Shown: positions 25,359 to 35,489, numbered from the stretch's first letter. The stretch: 64,000 nucleotides of DNA from Peribacillus frigoritolerans (GCF_030676415.1 NZ_JAUUTW010000014.1:1-64000), one strand, 5' to 3'. Program-made: numbers and translations. The notes: generated by a model not told the origin, from the letters alone.

Positions 25359-27803
25359 TCACTGCTCAATGGCGGAGTCATCTTCCAATGAAATTTTCCA
25401 TAATTCTTTCGCTTTTCCACTAACCGTTTCATCAAAAACAAATGATCCATTCGTATATCGATCATGATTTTTTAATGAAGCGGCATGAATCGTTTCAATC
25501 GTTCCCTTTTCAGAAAGAATGAATAGACTGTCCGTTTTGTTAATGGTATCAAATCCAATGACCCTATGAGGATTCGATTTCAATTCCCTCAAGACCACGA
25601 CACCGCGTTTTGCCCGGCTCGTTTTTTCAAACTCGGTTAATTTCATTTTCTTTATGGCCCCGCGCTGTGTAACGATAAAGATCGATTCTTTACTATCCTT
25701 GGCCAAAACCTTTCCGCCAATGACATAGTCATCTTCTTTCAAATTAATCCCTTTGACTCCTGCTGCCCGAACACCGACAACACTTACTTCTTCTTCATCA
25801 AACCATAAACCATAGCCGTTATGAGTGACTAGGAAAAGGTCAGCCTGTCCATCGGTATGATGGACATCGACCAGTTCATCGTCACCTTTTAAATTGACAC
25901 CAACCAGCGGTTTTGAATGACGCTGGGCTTTATAGGAAGCTAATTCTGTCTTTTTCACCATACCATTTTTCGTGATGAACACTAAGAATTCCGGCATGGT
26001 AAAATCTTTGATTGGAATCGCTTTTATGATTTGTTCTTCCCTGTCGATTGGAATGATGTTCGCGATATGCTGACCGGTTTCCTTCCAGCGAATATCAGGA
26101 AGCTGGTGAACTGGACAATAGAGGTAGTTCCCTTTGGATGTGAACAGCAACAGGACATCTGTTGTATTCATCTCCAGCCTCTGGAGCAGGCGATCGGAAT
26201 CCTTCATGCCAAAATCAAGACCGCCTGATGCAGCATAAGATCGTAACGATGTCCGTTTAACATAGCCTTCTTTCGTCACGGTCACCATCACGTCTTCACT
26301 CGCAATCAAGACTTCAAGATTGATTTTGATTTCTTCAATTTCTTTTTCGATTTTGGAACGCCTTCCGTCATCAAAGCCCTTTTTAATGAATCGAAGTTCT
26401 TTTTTAATTACTTGAAGAAGAACTTTTTCACTGCCAAGAATCTTTGTCAATTCCTCAATTTTGTTCTTCAATTCCGCAGCCTCTGCTTCAAGTGCTGTAA
26501 TATCCGTATTCGTCAGCCTATATAACTGCAAAGAGACAATGGCTTCAGCTTGTGCTTCTGTAAAAGTGAATTTAGCAATGAGGTTATCTTTAGCATTCCG
26601 TTTGTCTTTAGATGCCCGGATGACAGCGATGACTTCATCTAATATGGATAAAGCCTTCACTAAACCATCGACGATATGTGCCCTGTCATGAGCTTTTTGC
26701 AACTCATAACGTGAACGGTTCACGATTACCTCTTTACGGTGTTCGATATATGCATCGAGCATTTTTGGCAGGCTCATCAACGTTGGCCGTTTTTTATAAA
26801 TCGCGACCATATTGAAATTGTAGGCAATTTGGAGATCGGAATTTTTGTATAAATAATGCAGGACTCCATTTGCATCTGCTTCTTTTTTCAGTTCGATGAC
26901 AATGCGCAGTCCTGTACGGTCGGTTTCATCCCTTACCTCGGCGATACCTTCCACTTTCCGGTCTAGACGGAACTCATCCATTTTCTTAACAAGGTTGGCT
27001 TTATTGACTTCATATGGGATTTCAGTGATGACGATTTGCTGTTTGCCGCCACGAATCGTTTCCACTTCCGCCAACCCGCGAATGATTATTTTCCCTTTAC
27101 CTGTTTCATAGGCCTTACGAATGCCTTCAATTCCTTGAATGATACCGCCAGTAGGAAAATCCGGCCCTTTAATGACCGTCATTAATTCAGCGACTGTCGC
27201 TTCCGGCTTATCGATTCGCATTATGGCAGCATCAATGACTTCACCTAGTTGATGTGGCGGGATTTCAGTGGCATAGCCGGCTGAAATTCCTGTAGAGCCA
27301 TTTACAAGCAGGTTAGGGAACATTGCAGGCAATACAATAGGCTCTTCTGAAGTATCATCAAAGTTCGGTACAAAATCGACCGTCCTTTTTTCAATATCCC
27401 GCAGCATCTCGGAGGCAATCGATGAAAGCCTTGCTTCCGTATACCGCATCGCAGCAGGCGGATCACCATCAATACTGCCATTGTTTCCGTGCATTTGGAC
27501 CATGACCTTCCGCAGTTTCCAGTCTTGGCTCATCCTAACCATTGCCTCATAAACGGATGAATCTCCGTGAGGGTGATAGTTACCAATTACATTACCGACC
27601 GTTTTGGCGGATTTCCTAAATCCTTTTTCCTGAGTATTTCCTTCGACATGCATCGCATACAATATCCTGCGCTGTACCGGTTTTAAACCGTCCCTTGCAT
27701 CAGGTAGTGCCCGATCTTGGATAATATATTTACTGTAACGCCCGAAACGGTCTCCAATTACCTCTTCAAGCGGCAAATCTCGAAATGTTTCTTCAAATAC
27801 CAT
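25359..27803 (-). CDS. parC: DNA topoisomerase IV subunit A
   Basis: About 814 residues: the breakage-reunion subunit that decatenates chromosomes. The catalytic Tyr is in [12 protein letters not shown] and the quinolone-determining region reads [13 protein letters not shown], i.e. the sensitive-type Ser and Glu are present. The C-terminal domain carries the beta-pinwheel repeats. A GAGGAGGTC seven bases before the ATG at 27803 fixes the start (an upstream in-frame start would add 12 residues within parE). The start lies inside the parE coding end, indicating coupled translation. Confidence 0.96.
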   Translation of the reverse strand: MVFEETFRDLPLEEVIGDRFGRYSKYIIQDRALPDARDGLKPVQRRILYAMHVEGNTQEKGFRKSAKTVGNVIGNYHPHGDSSVYEAMVRMSQDWKLRKVMVQMHGNNGSIDGDPPAAMRYTEARLSSIASEMLRDIEKRTVDFVPNFDDTSEEPIVLPAMFPNLLVNGSTGISAGYATEIPPHQLGEVIDAAIMRIDKPEATVAELMTVIKGPDFPTGGIIQGIEGIRKAYETGKGKIIIRGLAEVETIRGGKQQIVITEIPYEVNKANLVKKMDEFRLDRKVEGIAEVRDETDRTGLRIVIELKKEADANGVLHYLYKNSDLQIAYNFNMVAIYKKRPTLMSLPKMLDAYIEHRKEVIVNRSRYELQKAHDRAHIVDGLVKALSILDEVIAVIRASKDKRNAKDNLIAKFTFTEAQAEAIVSLQLYRLTNTDITALEAEAAELKNKIEELTKILGSEKVLLQVIKKELRFIKKGFDDGRRSKIEKEIEEIKINLEVLIASEDVMVTVTKEGYVKRTSLRSYAASGGLDFGMKDSDRLLQRLEMNTTDVLLLFTSKGNYLYCPVHQLPDIRWKETGQHIANIIPIDREEQIIKAIPIKDFTMPEFLVFITKNGMVKKTELASYKAQRHSKPLVGVNLKGDDELVDVHHTDGQADLFLVTHNGYGLWFDEEEVSVVGVRAAGVKGINLKEDDYVIGGKVLAKDSKESIFIVTQRGAIKKMKLTEFEKTSRAKRGVVVLRELKSNPHRVIGFDTINKTDSLFILSEKGTIETIHAASLKNHDRYTNGSFVFDETVSGKAKELWKISLEDDSAIEQ

Positions 27804-29778
27804 CGTTATTGACCTCCTCTTCAATCGACATATTTTCATTATCTAAAATATTCGATTCCTCTTCGAGACCAAAAGCGACATTGGCTTCAATCCACTTACG
27901 GCGCGGTTCAACCTTGTCTCCCATCAATGTTGTCACACGTCTTTCCGCACGGGCACCGTCATCGATCTTCACACGTATCAATGTCCTTGTTTCCGGATTC
28001 ATGGTGGTATCCCATAATTGATCGGCATTCATCTCACCCAGCCCTTTATAGCGCTGAATCATATAGCCTTTCCCCACCTTGTCTATCGCACCCTGAAGTT
28101 CCTCGTCGCTCCAAGCATATTCAATGACTTCTTTCTTCCCGGTCCCTTTGCTCACTTTATATAAAGGGGGCAAGGCAATGTAAACCTTTCCTGACTCTAT
28201 TAACGGCTTCATATAGCGATAAAAGAAAGTCAGCAGCAGCACTTGGATATGGGCCCCGTCCGTATCGGCATCTGTCATGATGATCACTTTATCATAGTTG
28301 GTGTCCGGCGTATTGAACTCCGCCCCGACACCTCCGCCGATGGCATGGATGATCGTATTTATTTCCTCGTTTTTAAAAATATCCGCTAGTTTTGCCTTTT
28401 CCGTATTGATAACTTTACCCCGTAATGGCAGTACTGCCTGGAAACGGCGATCTCGCCCTTGTTTAGCGGATCCCCCAGCAGAGTCACCTTCTACAAGATA
28501 CAATTCATTCCGTTCGGGATTTTTCGATTGAGCTGGTGTTAATTTCCCAGAAAGGATGGCATCGGATTTTTTCCGTTTCTTCCCGCTTCTTGCGTCTTCA
28601 CGAGCTTTGCGTGCCGCTTCCCTTGCCTGGAACGCTTTAATCGCTTTTTTAACCAATAGGGTACTCGTGGTCGGATCTTCTTCAAAAAAGTAGGCTAAGT
28701 GCTCTGATACGATGGAATCGACTGCAGAACGGGCTTCACTGGTTCCAAGCTTGCTCTTGGTTTGTCCTTCGAATTGAAGAAGTTCTTCAGGGATACGTAC
28801 TGAAATGATTGAAGACAAGCCTTCACGTATATCGGTACCTTCGAGGTTTTTATCTTTTTCCTTTAATAGCCCCATTTTTCTGGCATAATCATTAAATGCC
28901 CGTGTCATGGCCGTTTTTGCGCCAATCTCATGGGTGCCTCCGTCTTTTGTGCGAACGTTATTTACAAAGCTTAAAATATTTTCTGAATAACCATCGTTGA
29001 ATTGAAAGGCGAGTTCGACTTCTATCCCATTTTGTTCCCCTTCTAAGCTGACTACACTATGAAGGGTCTCTTTTTCTTCATTTAAATAATCAACAAACGC
29101 TTCAATTCCGTTTTCATAGTGAAAAGTTTCATTATGGTCGTTACGCTCATCCGTCAATTCTATCTTCATGCCTTTTAAAAGAAAAGCTGATTCGCGAAGA
29201 CGCTCACATAGGATATCATAATTAAAAGTCGTCACCGAAAATATTTTTGGATCGGGCTTGAAGTGGATTTTCGTCCCAGCTTGATTAGTTTTACCGATTT
29301 TCTCCAGTGTGGTTTCTGGCTTTCCGCCATTGAAAAAACGTTGTTCGTAAATGAACCCGTCCCTTTTGATCGTCACGACAAGCCATTCAGACAACGCGTT
29401 AACGACCGAAGCACCGACTCCATGAAGGCCTCCACTCGTTTTATATCCGCCTTGTCCAAATTTCCCTCCAGCATGAAGAATCGTCAAAATGACTTCAGGC
29501 GTCGGTTTACCCAATTTATGCATGCCAATAGGCATTCCGCGCCCTTTATCTGACACACTTACACTGTTGTCTTTATGTATTTTCACACTAATTTGGTCTC
29601 CATATCCAGCTAAAGCCTCATCTACGGAGTTATCTACAATCTCGTACACTAAATGATGAAGTCCGCGTGCATCAGTACTGCCGATATACATACCGGGACG
29701 TTTTCTGACCGCTTCGAGTCCTTCCAGTACCTGAATTGCATCATCATTGTACTCGATTGTTTTTACTTTCTTTGCCAC
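27793..29778 (-). CDS. parE: DNA topoisomerase IV subunit B
   Basis: ATPase subunit of topoisomerase IV. GHKL motifs are visible ([37 protein letters not shown]), then the Toprim domain [15 protein letters not shown] and [10 protein letters not shown] set the start at the GTG at 29778 ([11 protein letters not shown]), preceded by AGGGGAA with normal spacing; a longer frame begins at 29805. It overlaps parC by 11 bp. The order parE-parC with yneT and plsY upstream matches B. subtilis. Confidence 0.96.
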   Translation of the reverse strand: MAKKVKTIEYNDDAIQVLEGLEAVRKRPGMYIGSTDARGLHHLVYEIVDNSVDEALAGYGDQISVKIHKDNSVSVSDKGRGMPIGMHKLGKPTPEVILTILHAGGKFGQGGYKTSGGLHGVGASVVNALSEWLVVTIKRDGFIYEQRFFNGGKPETTLEKIGKTNQAGTKIHFKPDPKIFSVTTFNYDILCERLRESAFLLKGMKIELTDERNDHNETFHYENGIEAFVDYLNEEKETLHSVVSLEGEQNGIEVELAFQFNDGYSENILSFVNNVRTKDGGTHEIGAKTAMTRAFNDYARKMGLLKEKDKNLEGTDIREGLSSIISVRIPEELLQFEGQTKSKLGTSEARSAVDSIVSEHLAYFFEEDPTTSTLLVKKAIKAFQAREAARKAREDARSGKKRKKSDAILSGKLTPAQSKNPERNELYLVEGDSAGGSAKQGRDRRFQAVLPLRGKVINTEKAKLADIFKNEEINTIIHAIGGGVGAEFNTPDTNYDKVIIMTDADTDGAHIQVLLLTFFYRYMKPLIESGKVYIALPPLYKVSKGTGKKEVIEYAWSDEELQGAIDKVGKGYMIQRYKGLGEMNADQLWDTTMNPETRTLIRVKIDDGARAERRVTTLMGDKVEPRRKWIEANVAFGLEEESNILDNENMSIEEEVNNDGI

Positions 29779-30136
29779 AGAAATTCCCCTTTCCTTACTA
29801 AACACAATTTCCGGGCCAAATCATACTGCAATGAAATGACTCACTAGCTTAACAAATACATTCATACGTTAATATCATATAAAAAGTATAATACTTTCAT
29901 GAACAAAGAACAAGTGTTCTATTTTTTTCCGTCCCTTTAATTAGCGTTAGCACCTTTGATTGGAACATGAAAACGTATCATAGCTACCATTCTAATTGTA
30001 GCGGTAAATTTTCATTTGGCAAATATACTTTTATTATTTTAATCAAATTAAGCTTTAATCGCTTAAATTTGCCCTACCGCGCAATGCCCGCCATGTCGCA
30101 TTTTAGTTTTTCTCTGAGTTGAGGTACAGTGATACC
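29779..30136. other. Intergenic region upstream of parE
   Basis: About 360 bp between parE and yneT with no recognisable gene, RNA or repeat. It must hold the parE promoter, but no strong -35/-10 pair was identified. Confidence 0.4.
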
Positions 30137-30137
30137 T

Positions 30138-30163
30138 TAAAAAAAGAGCGGAAGTTCCGCTCT
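30138..30163 (-). terminator. Intrinsic terminator of yneT
   Basis: Hairpin AAGAGCGGAA/TTCCGCTCTT followed by seven T residues on the minus strand, immediately after the yneT stop codon. Confidence 0.9.
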
Positions 30164-30168
30164 TCATT

Positions 30169-30579
30169 TTACTTAGTAAGCGCGTGTTCGACTTTTATGC
30201 ATCGATTCATGATGACAGTAAATCCTTTTTCTTTCAAAAAATTATAGGCTTCTTCATTTTCCACCCCTAGCTGCGCCCAAAAGATATCTGCATCGATTTC
30301 TGCAAATTCCTTGGCGATCTCCGGAAGGAACTCTGAACGGCGGAAAACATTGACGATATCGACGTGCCCTTCAATATCTTTCAGGGCTTTTACTGCCTTG
30401 ACACCCAGCACTTCAGATACTGCAGGGTTTACCGGGATGATTTCATAACCGCTTTCCTGCATGGCCTTTGAAACCATATAAGAAGTTCGCTCAGGGTTAT
30501 TTGATAAACCTACGACAGCGATGCGCTTCGATTTTTTCAACATCTTACCCATTTCTTCTCTGCTTGGATTTTCTATCAT
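30169..30579 (-). CDS. yneT: CoA-binding domain protein YneT
   Basis: A 136-residue Rossmann-fold protein of the CoA-binding (YccU/YneT) family, function undetermined. It carries RIAVVGLSNNPERTSYMVSK, IIPVNPAVSEVLGVKA and FRRSEFLPEIAKEF, nearly identical in layout to B. subtilis YneT. The ATG at 30579 is nine bases after AAAGGGG; an in-frame TTG three codons earlier overlaps that site and is rejected. It is divergent from plsY. Confidence 0.88.
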   Translation of the reverse strand: MIENPSREEMGKMLKKSKRIAVVGLSNNPERTSYMVSKAMQESGYEIIPVNPAVSEVLGVKAVKALKDIEGHVDIVNVFRRSEFLPEIAKEFAEIDADIFWAQLGVENEEAYNFLKEKGFTVIMNRCIKVEHALTK

Positions 30580-31071
30580 TCTTTTCAATCCCCTTTATAA
30601 TAAAGTGTAATATTTGAATAAAGAGTATTCCTTAACAAAGGTATTTTACAGAGAAAAGCTGTTTATTACCATTATTAAGAAAAACCATTATACAAGAAAG
30701 AATAAGTTTCGAAAAGGGCATGACCCACTTAACAGTCTTTATGTTCTTACAGACTGCCACGTAATGTAACAATTTATACAAGAGAGGCACCTTTTATATT
30801 TACGAAAATCATGAAGGCTAAACCTTTCACCCTTCATGAACTTAACGTATATCAAAAGATGTAAGTTCATCAAGAAAAATTCATTTTTTCAGTGGATTTT
30901 TTTTTGGACAGCCGTACCATTTTGTCACGAAAATGTTACAATAAGAGAAGCTAAACAGGTATTTTAAGGCTGTTTTCAGCTATTTCTACACGTTTATTTT
31001 TGAAAAAGGGAACAATCGCCCCTTAAACATGTTAAAAAAAGAAGATTTTTCTTTAAAGAAAGGGTAATAGA
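30580..31071. other. Divergent yneT/plsY intergenic region
   Basis: About 490 bp without a gene. It contains a hairpin TCATGAAGG/CCTTCATGA at 30809-30839 and an adjacent dyad TGAACTTA/TAAGTTCA near 30836-30871. The plsY leader is long, and AAAGGGTAATAG-ATG places plsY at 31072. No known RNA class is recognised. Confidence 0.45.
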
Positions 31072-31659
31072 ATGCTTACATTTATCACTATACTGGCTGC
31101 CTACCTGATCGGTTCGATTCCTTCCGGTTTAATAATTGGCAAAACATTTTACAAAATCGACATCCGGGAGCATGGCAGTAAAAATCTAGGCGGGACAAAT
31201 ACCTTCAGGACACTTGGTGTCAAGGCAGGGCTTACCGTTACTATCATGGATATACTTAAAGGTACCCTAGCAACTTTTCTGCCGTATATGCTAGGCGTGG
31301 AAATGAATTTATTGCTAGCCGGAGTTTTTGCGGTCATCGGTCATATGTTTCCCATTTTCGCAAACTTTCGGGGCGGTAAAGCTGTGGCAACTTCTGCTGG
31401 TGTCATTCTTGCATATGAACCATTGTTTTTTGTTTTTGCCGTTTTCATATTCTTCATATCCTTATACATATCCAAATATGTCTCGCTTTCTTCCATGATT
31501 GCTTGTCTACTTGCTCTCATCTATAGTTTAGTGTTTCATACTGATGATCTGCCTCTCATTATTGTAATCGGTATATTAACGATTTTCATTTTTTACCGGC
31601 ATCGCGCAAACATCAAGCGGATTATCGATAAAACTGAACCGAAAATAAAGTGGTTGTAA
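31072..31659 (+). CDS. plsY: Acyl-phosphate glycerol-3-phosphate acyltransferase
   Basis: A 195-residue membrane enzyme with about five transmembrane helices that transfers acyl groups from acyl phosphate to glycerol-3-phosphate, the first step in phospholipid synthesis. The three conserved loops are visible: [11 protein letters not shown], the G-S-K-N-x-G-x-T-N block ([15 protein letters not shown]), and [13 protein letters not shown]. The AGAAAGGG site 5-8 nt before the ATG supports the start. An intrinsic terminator follows at 31681-31710. Confidence 0.95.
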   Translation: MLTFITILAAYLIGSIPSGLIIGKTFYKIDIREHGSKNLGGTNTFRTLGVKAGLTVTIMDILKGTLATFLPYMLGVEMNLLLAGVFAVIGHMFPIFANFRGGKAVATSAGVILAYEPLFFVFAVFIFFISLYISKYVSLSSMIACLLALIYSLVFHTDDLPLIIVIGILTIFIFYRHRANIKRIIDKTEPKIKWL

Positions 31660-31680
31660 GACCATGCGCATCTCTAAGTG

Positions 31681-31710
31681 AAAATAGGCCCGTATGCATG
31701 GGCCTATTTT
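31681..31710 (+). terminator. Intrinsic terminator of plsY
   Basis: Perfect palindrome AAAATAGGCCC/GGGCCTATTTT with an 8-nt loop, 22 bp past the plsY stop codon. Confidence 0.88.
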
Positions 31711-31738
31711 CCATTCTTCAATTCATTTGCCGTGTTAT

Positions 31739-32142
31739 TCAGGATACCGGCATGCCTCGAAACCTCTTTTCAGTAGCGTTTCCGATTTCCTGGATGATTG
31801 AGACTAATCCCTGAGTTGTCATTTCCATTTCTGCAAAATCCCGTAATATTCCCTTTGATAACTCCGATTATTCCATTAAAAGAATTTTCTGTTAACTCCA
31901 TTTCTTTCTCGCCTGCTTGAACCACTTCCTTGACCCTTAGGACATAATCAACAACCTCTTTCGTCATTTGATGTTTGCACGATTGCATCTATTTCAGCTA
32001 TCGATTTTTTTGTCTGTTCAGCCAGTTTGTCCTTATTCGAAACAACCGCTAATCTATTACCATATTCACCTGCCCGTGCTGCCTCGATGGCTGAGTTCAA
32101 TGATAGTAAATTTGTCTGGTCGGCTACTCCCTGTACAAATCT
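31739..32142 (-). pseudogene. Methyl-accepting chemotaxis protein remnant
   Basis: Only the C-terminal signalling tip and part of the return helix survive. One frame reads [20 protein letters not shown] and then [20 protein letters not shown], unmistakably the MCP hairpin tip. The sequence then shifts frame to [20 protein letters not shown] and again to LRDFAEMEMTTQGLVSIIQE before a stop. A stop codon lies just upstream of the tip, and no sensor, membrane or HAMP part is present. At least two frameshifts make it non-functional. Confidence 0.85.
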
Positions 32143-32393
32143 TTATATCCATTTAATTGAAAATAAATCAGATTATCCATAAGATGTGATTCATTTAGAC
32201 TATATATATTTTTATTCTGGCCTCATTGCAATTCTTTTGTCAAGGAAAAGGACCTAGAATGTTTCACATTAACTTCCCATCAAAAGAATAGTATTGATTT
32301 CATTTAATGGAGAAATGGACAAGTAAGGATTGAATAATTGTAGAACAGAGGCTACACTGGAACTAGTTATTAATATCGATAGGAGAAAGTGCC

Positions 32394-32545
32394 ATGAAGC
32401 CATTGCAAATATCACCGGAGAAACCGCATTAAAGTTATCCAAGTCACTAAACTTGCCTTTAGAGCAAATCATGCATATGCCTACACCCGTCTTGCTAAGA
32501 AAGCTTGCCGAGGCTGAAGCAAAAGAAAAAGACAATACAAAATAG
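32394..32545 (+). pseudogene. yycC: yycC-like small protein gene with a 2-nt frameshift
   Basis: A strong AGGAGA site precedes ATG at 32394, which reads MKPLQISPE and then hits a stop within four codons. Shifting frame after CCGGA gives ETALKLSKSLNLPLEQ and IMHMPTPVLLRKLAEAEAKE, the conserved body of YycC. An extra GA dinucleotide at about 32418-32421 (GAGA instead of GA) explains the break. Without it the product would be about 49 residues. Either the gene is broken in this strain or it is a sequencing error. An intrinsic terminator follows directly. Confidence 0.82.
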
Positions 32546-32569
32546 CTGCAGGAATCTGCAGCTATTTTT
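32542..32569 (+). terminator. Intrinsic terminator after yycC
   Basis: ATAGCTGCAG/CTGCAGCTAT hairpin followed by TTTTT, overlapping the end of the convergent padR-like gene. Confidence 0.88.
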
Positions 32570-32912
32570 GTGTGTGCTCATATGTGTGTGAAACGACCTT
32601 ACGGATTATATCTTGAAAGGCGTTCCATTCATCCCATTGATCTTGAAACTGAGCAATACCCACTTTCGCATAATAATATTTCCTTTTCGGTCCTTCTAAG
32701 GAATCTTGCCAGTAACTATTTAAATACTCTTTCTCTTCCAGCCTTTTTAAAGCTGTATATAACATGCCTTCTTTATAATGTAAATAACCATCACTTAACT
32801 GTTTGAGCTGTTTGAGCTGTTCGATCATCTCATACCCATACATATCCTATTGAGACAATAATGAAAGCAACACCATTCCCGTACTTCCTTTTAACAACTC
32901 CGTTTTCCGCAC
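32562..32912 (-). pseudogene. PadR-family regulator with in-frame amber codon
   Basis: From a GTG at 32910-32912 the frame reads RKTELLKGSTGMVLLSLLSQ, then a TAG at 32847-32849, then DMYGYEMIEQLKQ and an otherwise complete PadR winged-helix domain (EGMLYTALKRLEEKEYL, KRKYYYAK). The two halves together make a normal-length small PadR protein of about 116 residues. Restart at the ATG at 32843 would lose the first DNA-binding helix. It is probably non-functional unless the amber codon is read through. Confidence 0.8.
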
Positions 32913-33073
32913 AAATCAGCAGCCCCTCTTTATAAGGAAATTAATTAGATGGCATTTCGCTTTTTATCTTCACAATATATAATTTTCAGAAACCTGTTTC
33001 CCTCATTAAATATACCAATATTCCGAATATCCTTCTACCGCTTTGTGATTTTCACTCAGGAATCTAAATAGGC

Positions 33074-33096
33074 AAAAAAACCGCACATGGGCGGTT
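33074..33096 (-). terminator. Intrinsic terminator of the Nudix gene
   Basis: AACCGC/GCGGTT hairpin with TTTTTTT downstream on the minus strand, directly after the stop codon at 33098. Confidence 0.8.
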
Positions 33097-33097
33097 A

Positions 33098-33586
33098 TCA
33101 ATTGGTGAAAGTCAATTCTTTGGCCAAATCAGGCAACGGCCTCTTTTTGACTGATATTAATTGTTCATTTTCATAGGTACAAGCAAATTCTAGTGGTGGT
33201 TCATCCTGTAATATTTCTTTTAGATAATACTTTATGTTGGACACAACTTCATTTGCTTCCATAACCCATTGATATGGCTTCCAGGCAAGTTCTCCTTCAT
33301 CACAGGTAGATAGCCCGCCCCCTGCATCTTCGGCTCGGTAAACATACATTCCACCCGTTTGATTCCATGTCACGATCCCTCGAAAGGCCATCCCCCTTAC
33401 CTTCAATCCAGTTTCTTCAAGAATTTCGCGTTCCATCGATTCATCAATGGTTTCACCTTGTTCTATTTTCCCGCCTATACCATTCCATTTATGCCTATTC
33501 GGATTCTTTTGGCGAAATAGCATCAACACTTCGACTTCGTTAAATCTTTTTCGAGTTATGAAACAAATATTATATATAATATCCAT
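33098..33586 (-). CDS. Nudix hydrolase (MutT/8-oxo-dGTPase type)
   Basis: A Nudix-fold pyrophosphohydrolase of 162 residues. The Nudix box is complete: GGKIEQGE followed by REILEETGL provides the metal-binding Glu residues. The N-terminus resembles the 8-oxo-dGTP diphosphatase branch (CFITRKRFNEVEVLMLFRQK, RHKWNGIGGK). The start is set at the ATG at 33586, 6-9 nt after AGGAAA; an upstream in-frame start would place that site inside the gene. The exact substrate is unknown. Confidence 0.85.
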   Translation of the reverse strand: MDIIYNICFITRKRFNEVEVLMLFRQKNPNRHKWNGIGGKIEQGETIDESMEREILEETGLKVRGMAFRGIVTWNQTGGMYVYRAEDAGGGLSTCDEGELAWKPYQWVMEANEVVSNIKYYLKEILQDEPPLEFACTYENEQLISVKKRPLPDLAKELTFTN

Positions 33587-33676
33587 GGTTGTTTCCTTTC
33601 TTAAACGCACATTATTCGCATCTACTTCATAATTACTTTATACTTAAATAACGAACTTCTAGGAAGGAGAATTAAT

Positions 33677-33973
33677 ATGAAACTGACCATTTCCGATCAA
33701 GCAGCTAAGTGGTATATTGACGAGCTGGGGCTTCAAGAAGGCTCTCATTTGCGCTTTTATGTAAGATATGGCGGGCATAGTACCGTTCAAAGCGGCTTTT
33801 CATTAGGTATCATGCAAGAAGAACCTGAAACTGCAGCAGCCGTAACCACTATGAATGAGATTAATTTTTATGTAGAAGAAAAGGATTTATGGTACTTTGA
33901 TGATCACGATTTACTGATTACTTTTAATGAAAAACTGACTGAACCTGAATTTCACTATGAAAAGAGTGCTTGA
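33677..33973 (+). CDS. yneR: HesB/IscA-like protein YneR
   Basis: A 98-residue protein of the HesB-like (Fe-S biogenesis-related) family, beginning MKLTISDQAAKWYIDEL and carrying RFYVRYGGHSTVQSGFSLG. The cysteines that bind Fe-S in true IscA are absent, as in B. subtilis YneR, so a direct scaffold role is doubtful. AGGAAGGAG precedes the ATG. It keeps its B. subtilis position next to yneQ and yneP. A weak intrinsic terminator (33981-34007) follows. Confidence 0.85.
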   Translation: MKLTISDQAAKWYIDELGLQEGSHLRFYVRYGGHSTVQSGFSLGIMQEEPETAAAVTTMNEINFYVEEKDLWYFDDHDLLITFNEKLTEPEFHYEKSA

Positions 33974-33980
33974 CAATAAA

Positions 33981-34007
33981 GCAGCGGTGTAAACTGCTGT
34001 TTTTCTT
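33981..34007 (+). terminator. Probable terminator of yneR
   Basis: Short AGCAG/CTGCT stem followed by TTTTTCTT, 8 bp past the stop codon. Confidence 0.55.
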
Positions 34008-34009
34008 AT

Positions 34010-34303
34010 TCAATCGAGCAGGCGCTCTTTAATATCTTCCGCCCTAAGAATTTCCGCTTGCTTATCCCCTAAAAGATCGAAATGAGAATAGCCATCCTTC
34101 CTGTGATGAATCCACTCTTTTTTAAGCCCGTATTGCTTACCCCACTCCGATAAACGCCGTAAATCATTACACCCCACTTTTGTAACCGTCTTGCAACCAG
34201 GAAATCGGTCATCCAGCCAATAATGAGTTAAAAAAGCTATTTGGCCTTGATCGATTTTCTGCTTCCAGGCCACTACGTCTACCCGTTTAATCCCAAAAGC
34301 CAT
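34010..34303 (-). CDS. yneQ: Conserved hypothetical protein YneQ
   Basis: A 97-residue soluble protein rich in charged and aromatic residues (GIKRVDVVAWKQKIDQGQ, FLTHYWLDDRFPG, DLRRLSEWGKQYGLKKEW). It matches the position and style of B. subtilis YneQ, between yneR and yneP. No catalytic motif or membrane segment is evident; function unknown. It sits 25 bp after the thioesterase gene, in the same orientation, so the two are probably co-transcribed. Confidence 0.75.
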   Translation of the reverse strand: MAFGIKRVDVVAWKQKIDQGQIAFLTHYWLDDRFPGCKTVTKVGCNDLRRLSEWGKQYGLKKEWIHHRKDGYSHFDLLGDKQAEILRAEDIKERLLD

Positions 34304-34328
34304 ATCTTGTTCACCTCAATAATTGTAA

Positions 34329-34760
34329 TTAAACCAATTCATCCTGCTTTTTATTTTTCTCATACGCCTCATGCCATTCAGGATACATGCGTTTAATGGA
34401 TATCGGGCGAAAGCTCTCCTTTTTAACGCAAACGTGGGAAGAATGACCTGTGGCCGCCACTTCATTTTTTCCATTAACGATTTCATATCCATAAATGACC
34501 CGTAAGCCGTCATACTTTTCAATCCAAGTTTTAACTTTTACCTTATCACCATATCTAACAGGGGTTTTATATGAAGCTTGAATATCCATAACAGGTGAGA
34601 GGATGCCATCCGCTTCCATATCAGCATAATAAAATCCTAAATCATTTATCAATTTTGTCCTGCCTAGTTCCATCCATATAAAATAATTCGCATGGTATAC
34701 AACACCCATTTGATCTGTCTCTGCATACCGCACTTCAATTTCATTTTCAGCTATGAACAT
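34329..34760 (-). CDS. yneP: 4HBT-type acyl-CoA thioesterase YneP
   Basis: A 143-residue hot-dog-fold thioesterase of the YbgC/4-hydroxybenzoyl-CoA type. The active-site region ETDQMGVVYHANYFIWMELGR contains the conserved Asp and the HANYF motif. It presumably hydrolyses acyl-CoA in the cytoplasm; the chain preference is unknown. It matches B. subtilis YneP in length and neighbourhood (yneQ, tlp, sspN). Confidence 0.87.
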   Translation of the reverse strand: MFIAENEIEVRYAETDQMGVVYHANYFIWMELGRTKLINDLGFYYADMEADGILSPVMDIQASYKTPVRYGDKVKVKTWIEKYDGLRVIYGYEIVNGKNEVAATGHSSHVCVKKESFRPISIKRMYPEWHEAYEKNKKQDELV

Positions 34761-34863
34761 TTTGTTTCCCCACTTTCATTTCTATTGCAATAAACATTTT
34801 ACCATAACAATTGTGCAAATTTCATTTAAGCTGTCTTGTTGACTGCTTCCCTGCCATGATCCC

Positions 34864-34903
34864 TAAAAAAAAGGAGAAAGAGTTTCTCGCCTCTTTCTCC
34901 CCT
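34864..34903 (-). terminator. Intrinsic terminator of tlp
   Basis: GGAGAAAGAG/CTCTTTCTCC hairpin followed by T8 on the minus strand, 13 bp past the tlp stop codon. Confidence 0.9.
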
Positions 34904-34915
34904 TTACCTAGTTGG

Positions 34916-35161
34916 TTAAATATTATCGTTACTATAACCGCTTTCCCGTGCTTCTTGCTCATCTTGCATTTCTTCCTTCATTCCATCAATGCTCTTTCTT
35001 CTTCGGTCATTTTTGGCCTTAATTGCCTCTTTTTCCGTCCCTGAAGAGAATGATAACGTTTCATTTGCCGCGATTATGTTTTCTTCTGTATTTTGAATCG
35101 CATCCTGAATTTTTTCAACATTATCCAAACGGTTATCCGGATTGTGCTTATTTGTGCCCAT
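34916..35161 (-). CDS. tlp: Small acid-soluble spore protein Tlp
   Basis: An 81-residue, highly charged spore protein with the Tlp pattern NPDNRLDNVEKIQDAIQNTEEN and a C-terminal DEQEARESGYS. It is expected in the forespore under sigma-G. GAGGTG eight bases before ATG at 35161 fixes the start; a GTG 9 bp upstream overlaps this site. It lies next to sspN, as in B. subtilis where sspN and tlp form an operon. Confidence 0.9.
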   Translation of the reverse strand: MGTNKHNPDNRLDNVEKIQDAIQNTEENIIAANETLSFSSGTEKEAIKAKNDRRRKSIDGMKEEMQDEQEARESGYSNDNI

Positions 35162-35225
35162 TAATTTCACCTCATGTTATTTTGTTTACATAATATTATT
35201 ACGATTACTTTATTAAACCCCTTGA

Positions 35226-35369
35226 TTACTCACCTTTAGTTTGAATGACTTGAGGATGTTTCCCTGATTTGTCCTGCATTTTCTTCCCGTTATTGCCACC
35301 CGCTGCTATTGGTTGTGTCCCTAGATGGCTCGGTCTAAAGTGTTTGGAATCTTTTTTGGGATTACCCAT
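35226..35369 (-). CDS. sspN: Small acid-soluble spore protein SspN
   Basis: A 47-residue protein reading [20 protein letters not shown] and ending in [13 protein letters not shown], closely matching SspN of B. subtilis. GGAGGCGATAG precedes the ATG. First gene of the sspN-tlp pair, with 64 bp between them. The product is a minor spore-core protein presumably transcribed by sigma-G late in sporulation. Confidence 0.93.
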   Translation of the reverse strand: MGNPKKDSKHFRPSHLGTQPIAAGGNNGKKMQDKSGKHPQVIQTKGE

Positions 35370-35441
35370 TCTATCGCCTCCTCTTCTTATCATGGATATA
35401 AAAGACGAAATTCATGAATGCCAGTTTTTGAAAAAGTCATG

Positions 35442-35489
35442 AAAAAAGAGCCAGCGCTTTGAAGGGACCTTCATGGCACTGGCTCTTTT
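35442..35489 (-). terminator. Intrinsic terminator of the FbpB-like gene
   Basis: AAAAGAGCCAG/CTGGCTCTTTT stem with TTTTTT on the minus strand, 20 bp past the stop codon of the small gene at 35510; it insulates that gene from sspN. Confidence 0.88.

Noticed and set aside
7145-30839. Shared CATGAAGG/CCTTCATG arms near 7145-7248 and at 30809-30839
   Set aside because: The match is 8-9 bp with different spacing and no shared surroundings; likely chance.
32269-32535. Minus-strand 88-codon frame
   Set aside because: It is the antisense shadow of the yycC-like gene, which has a proper ribosome binding site and known family sequence.
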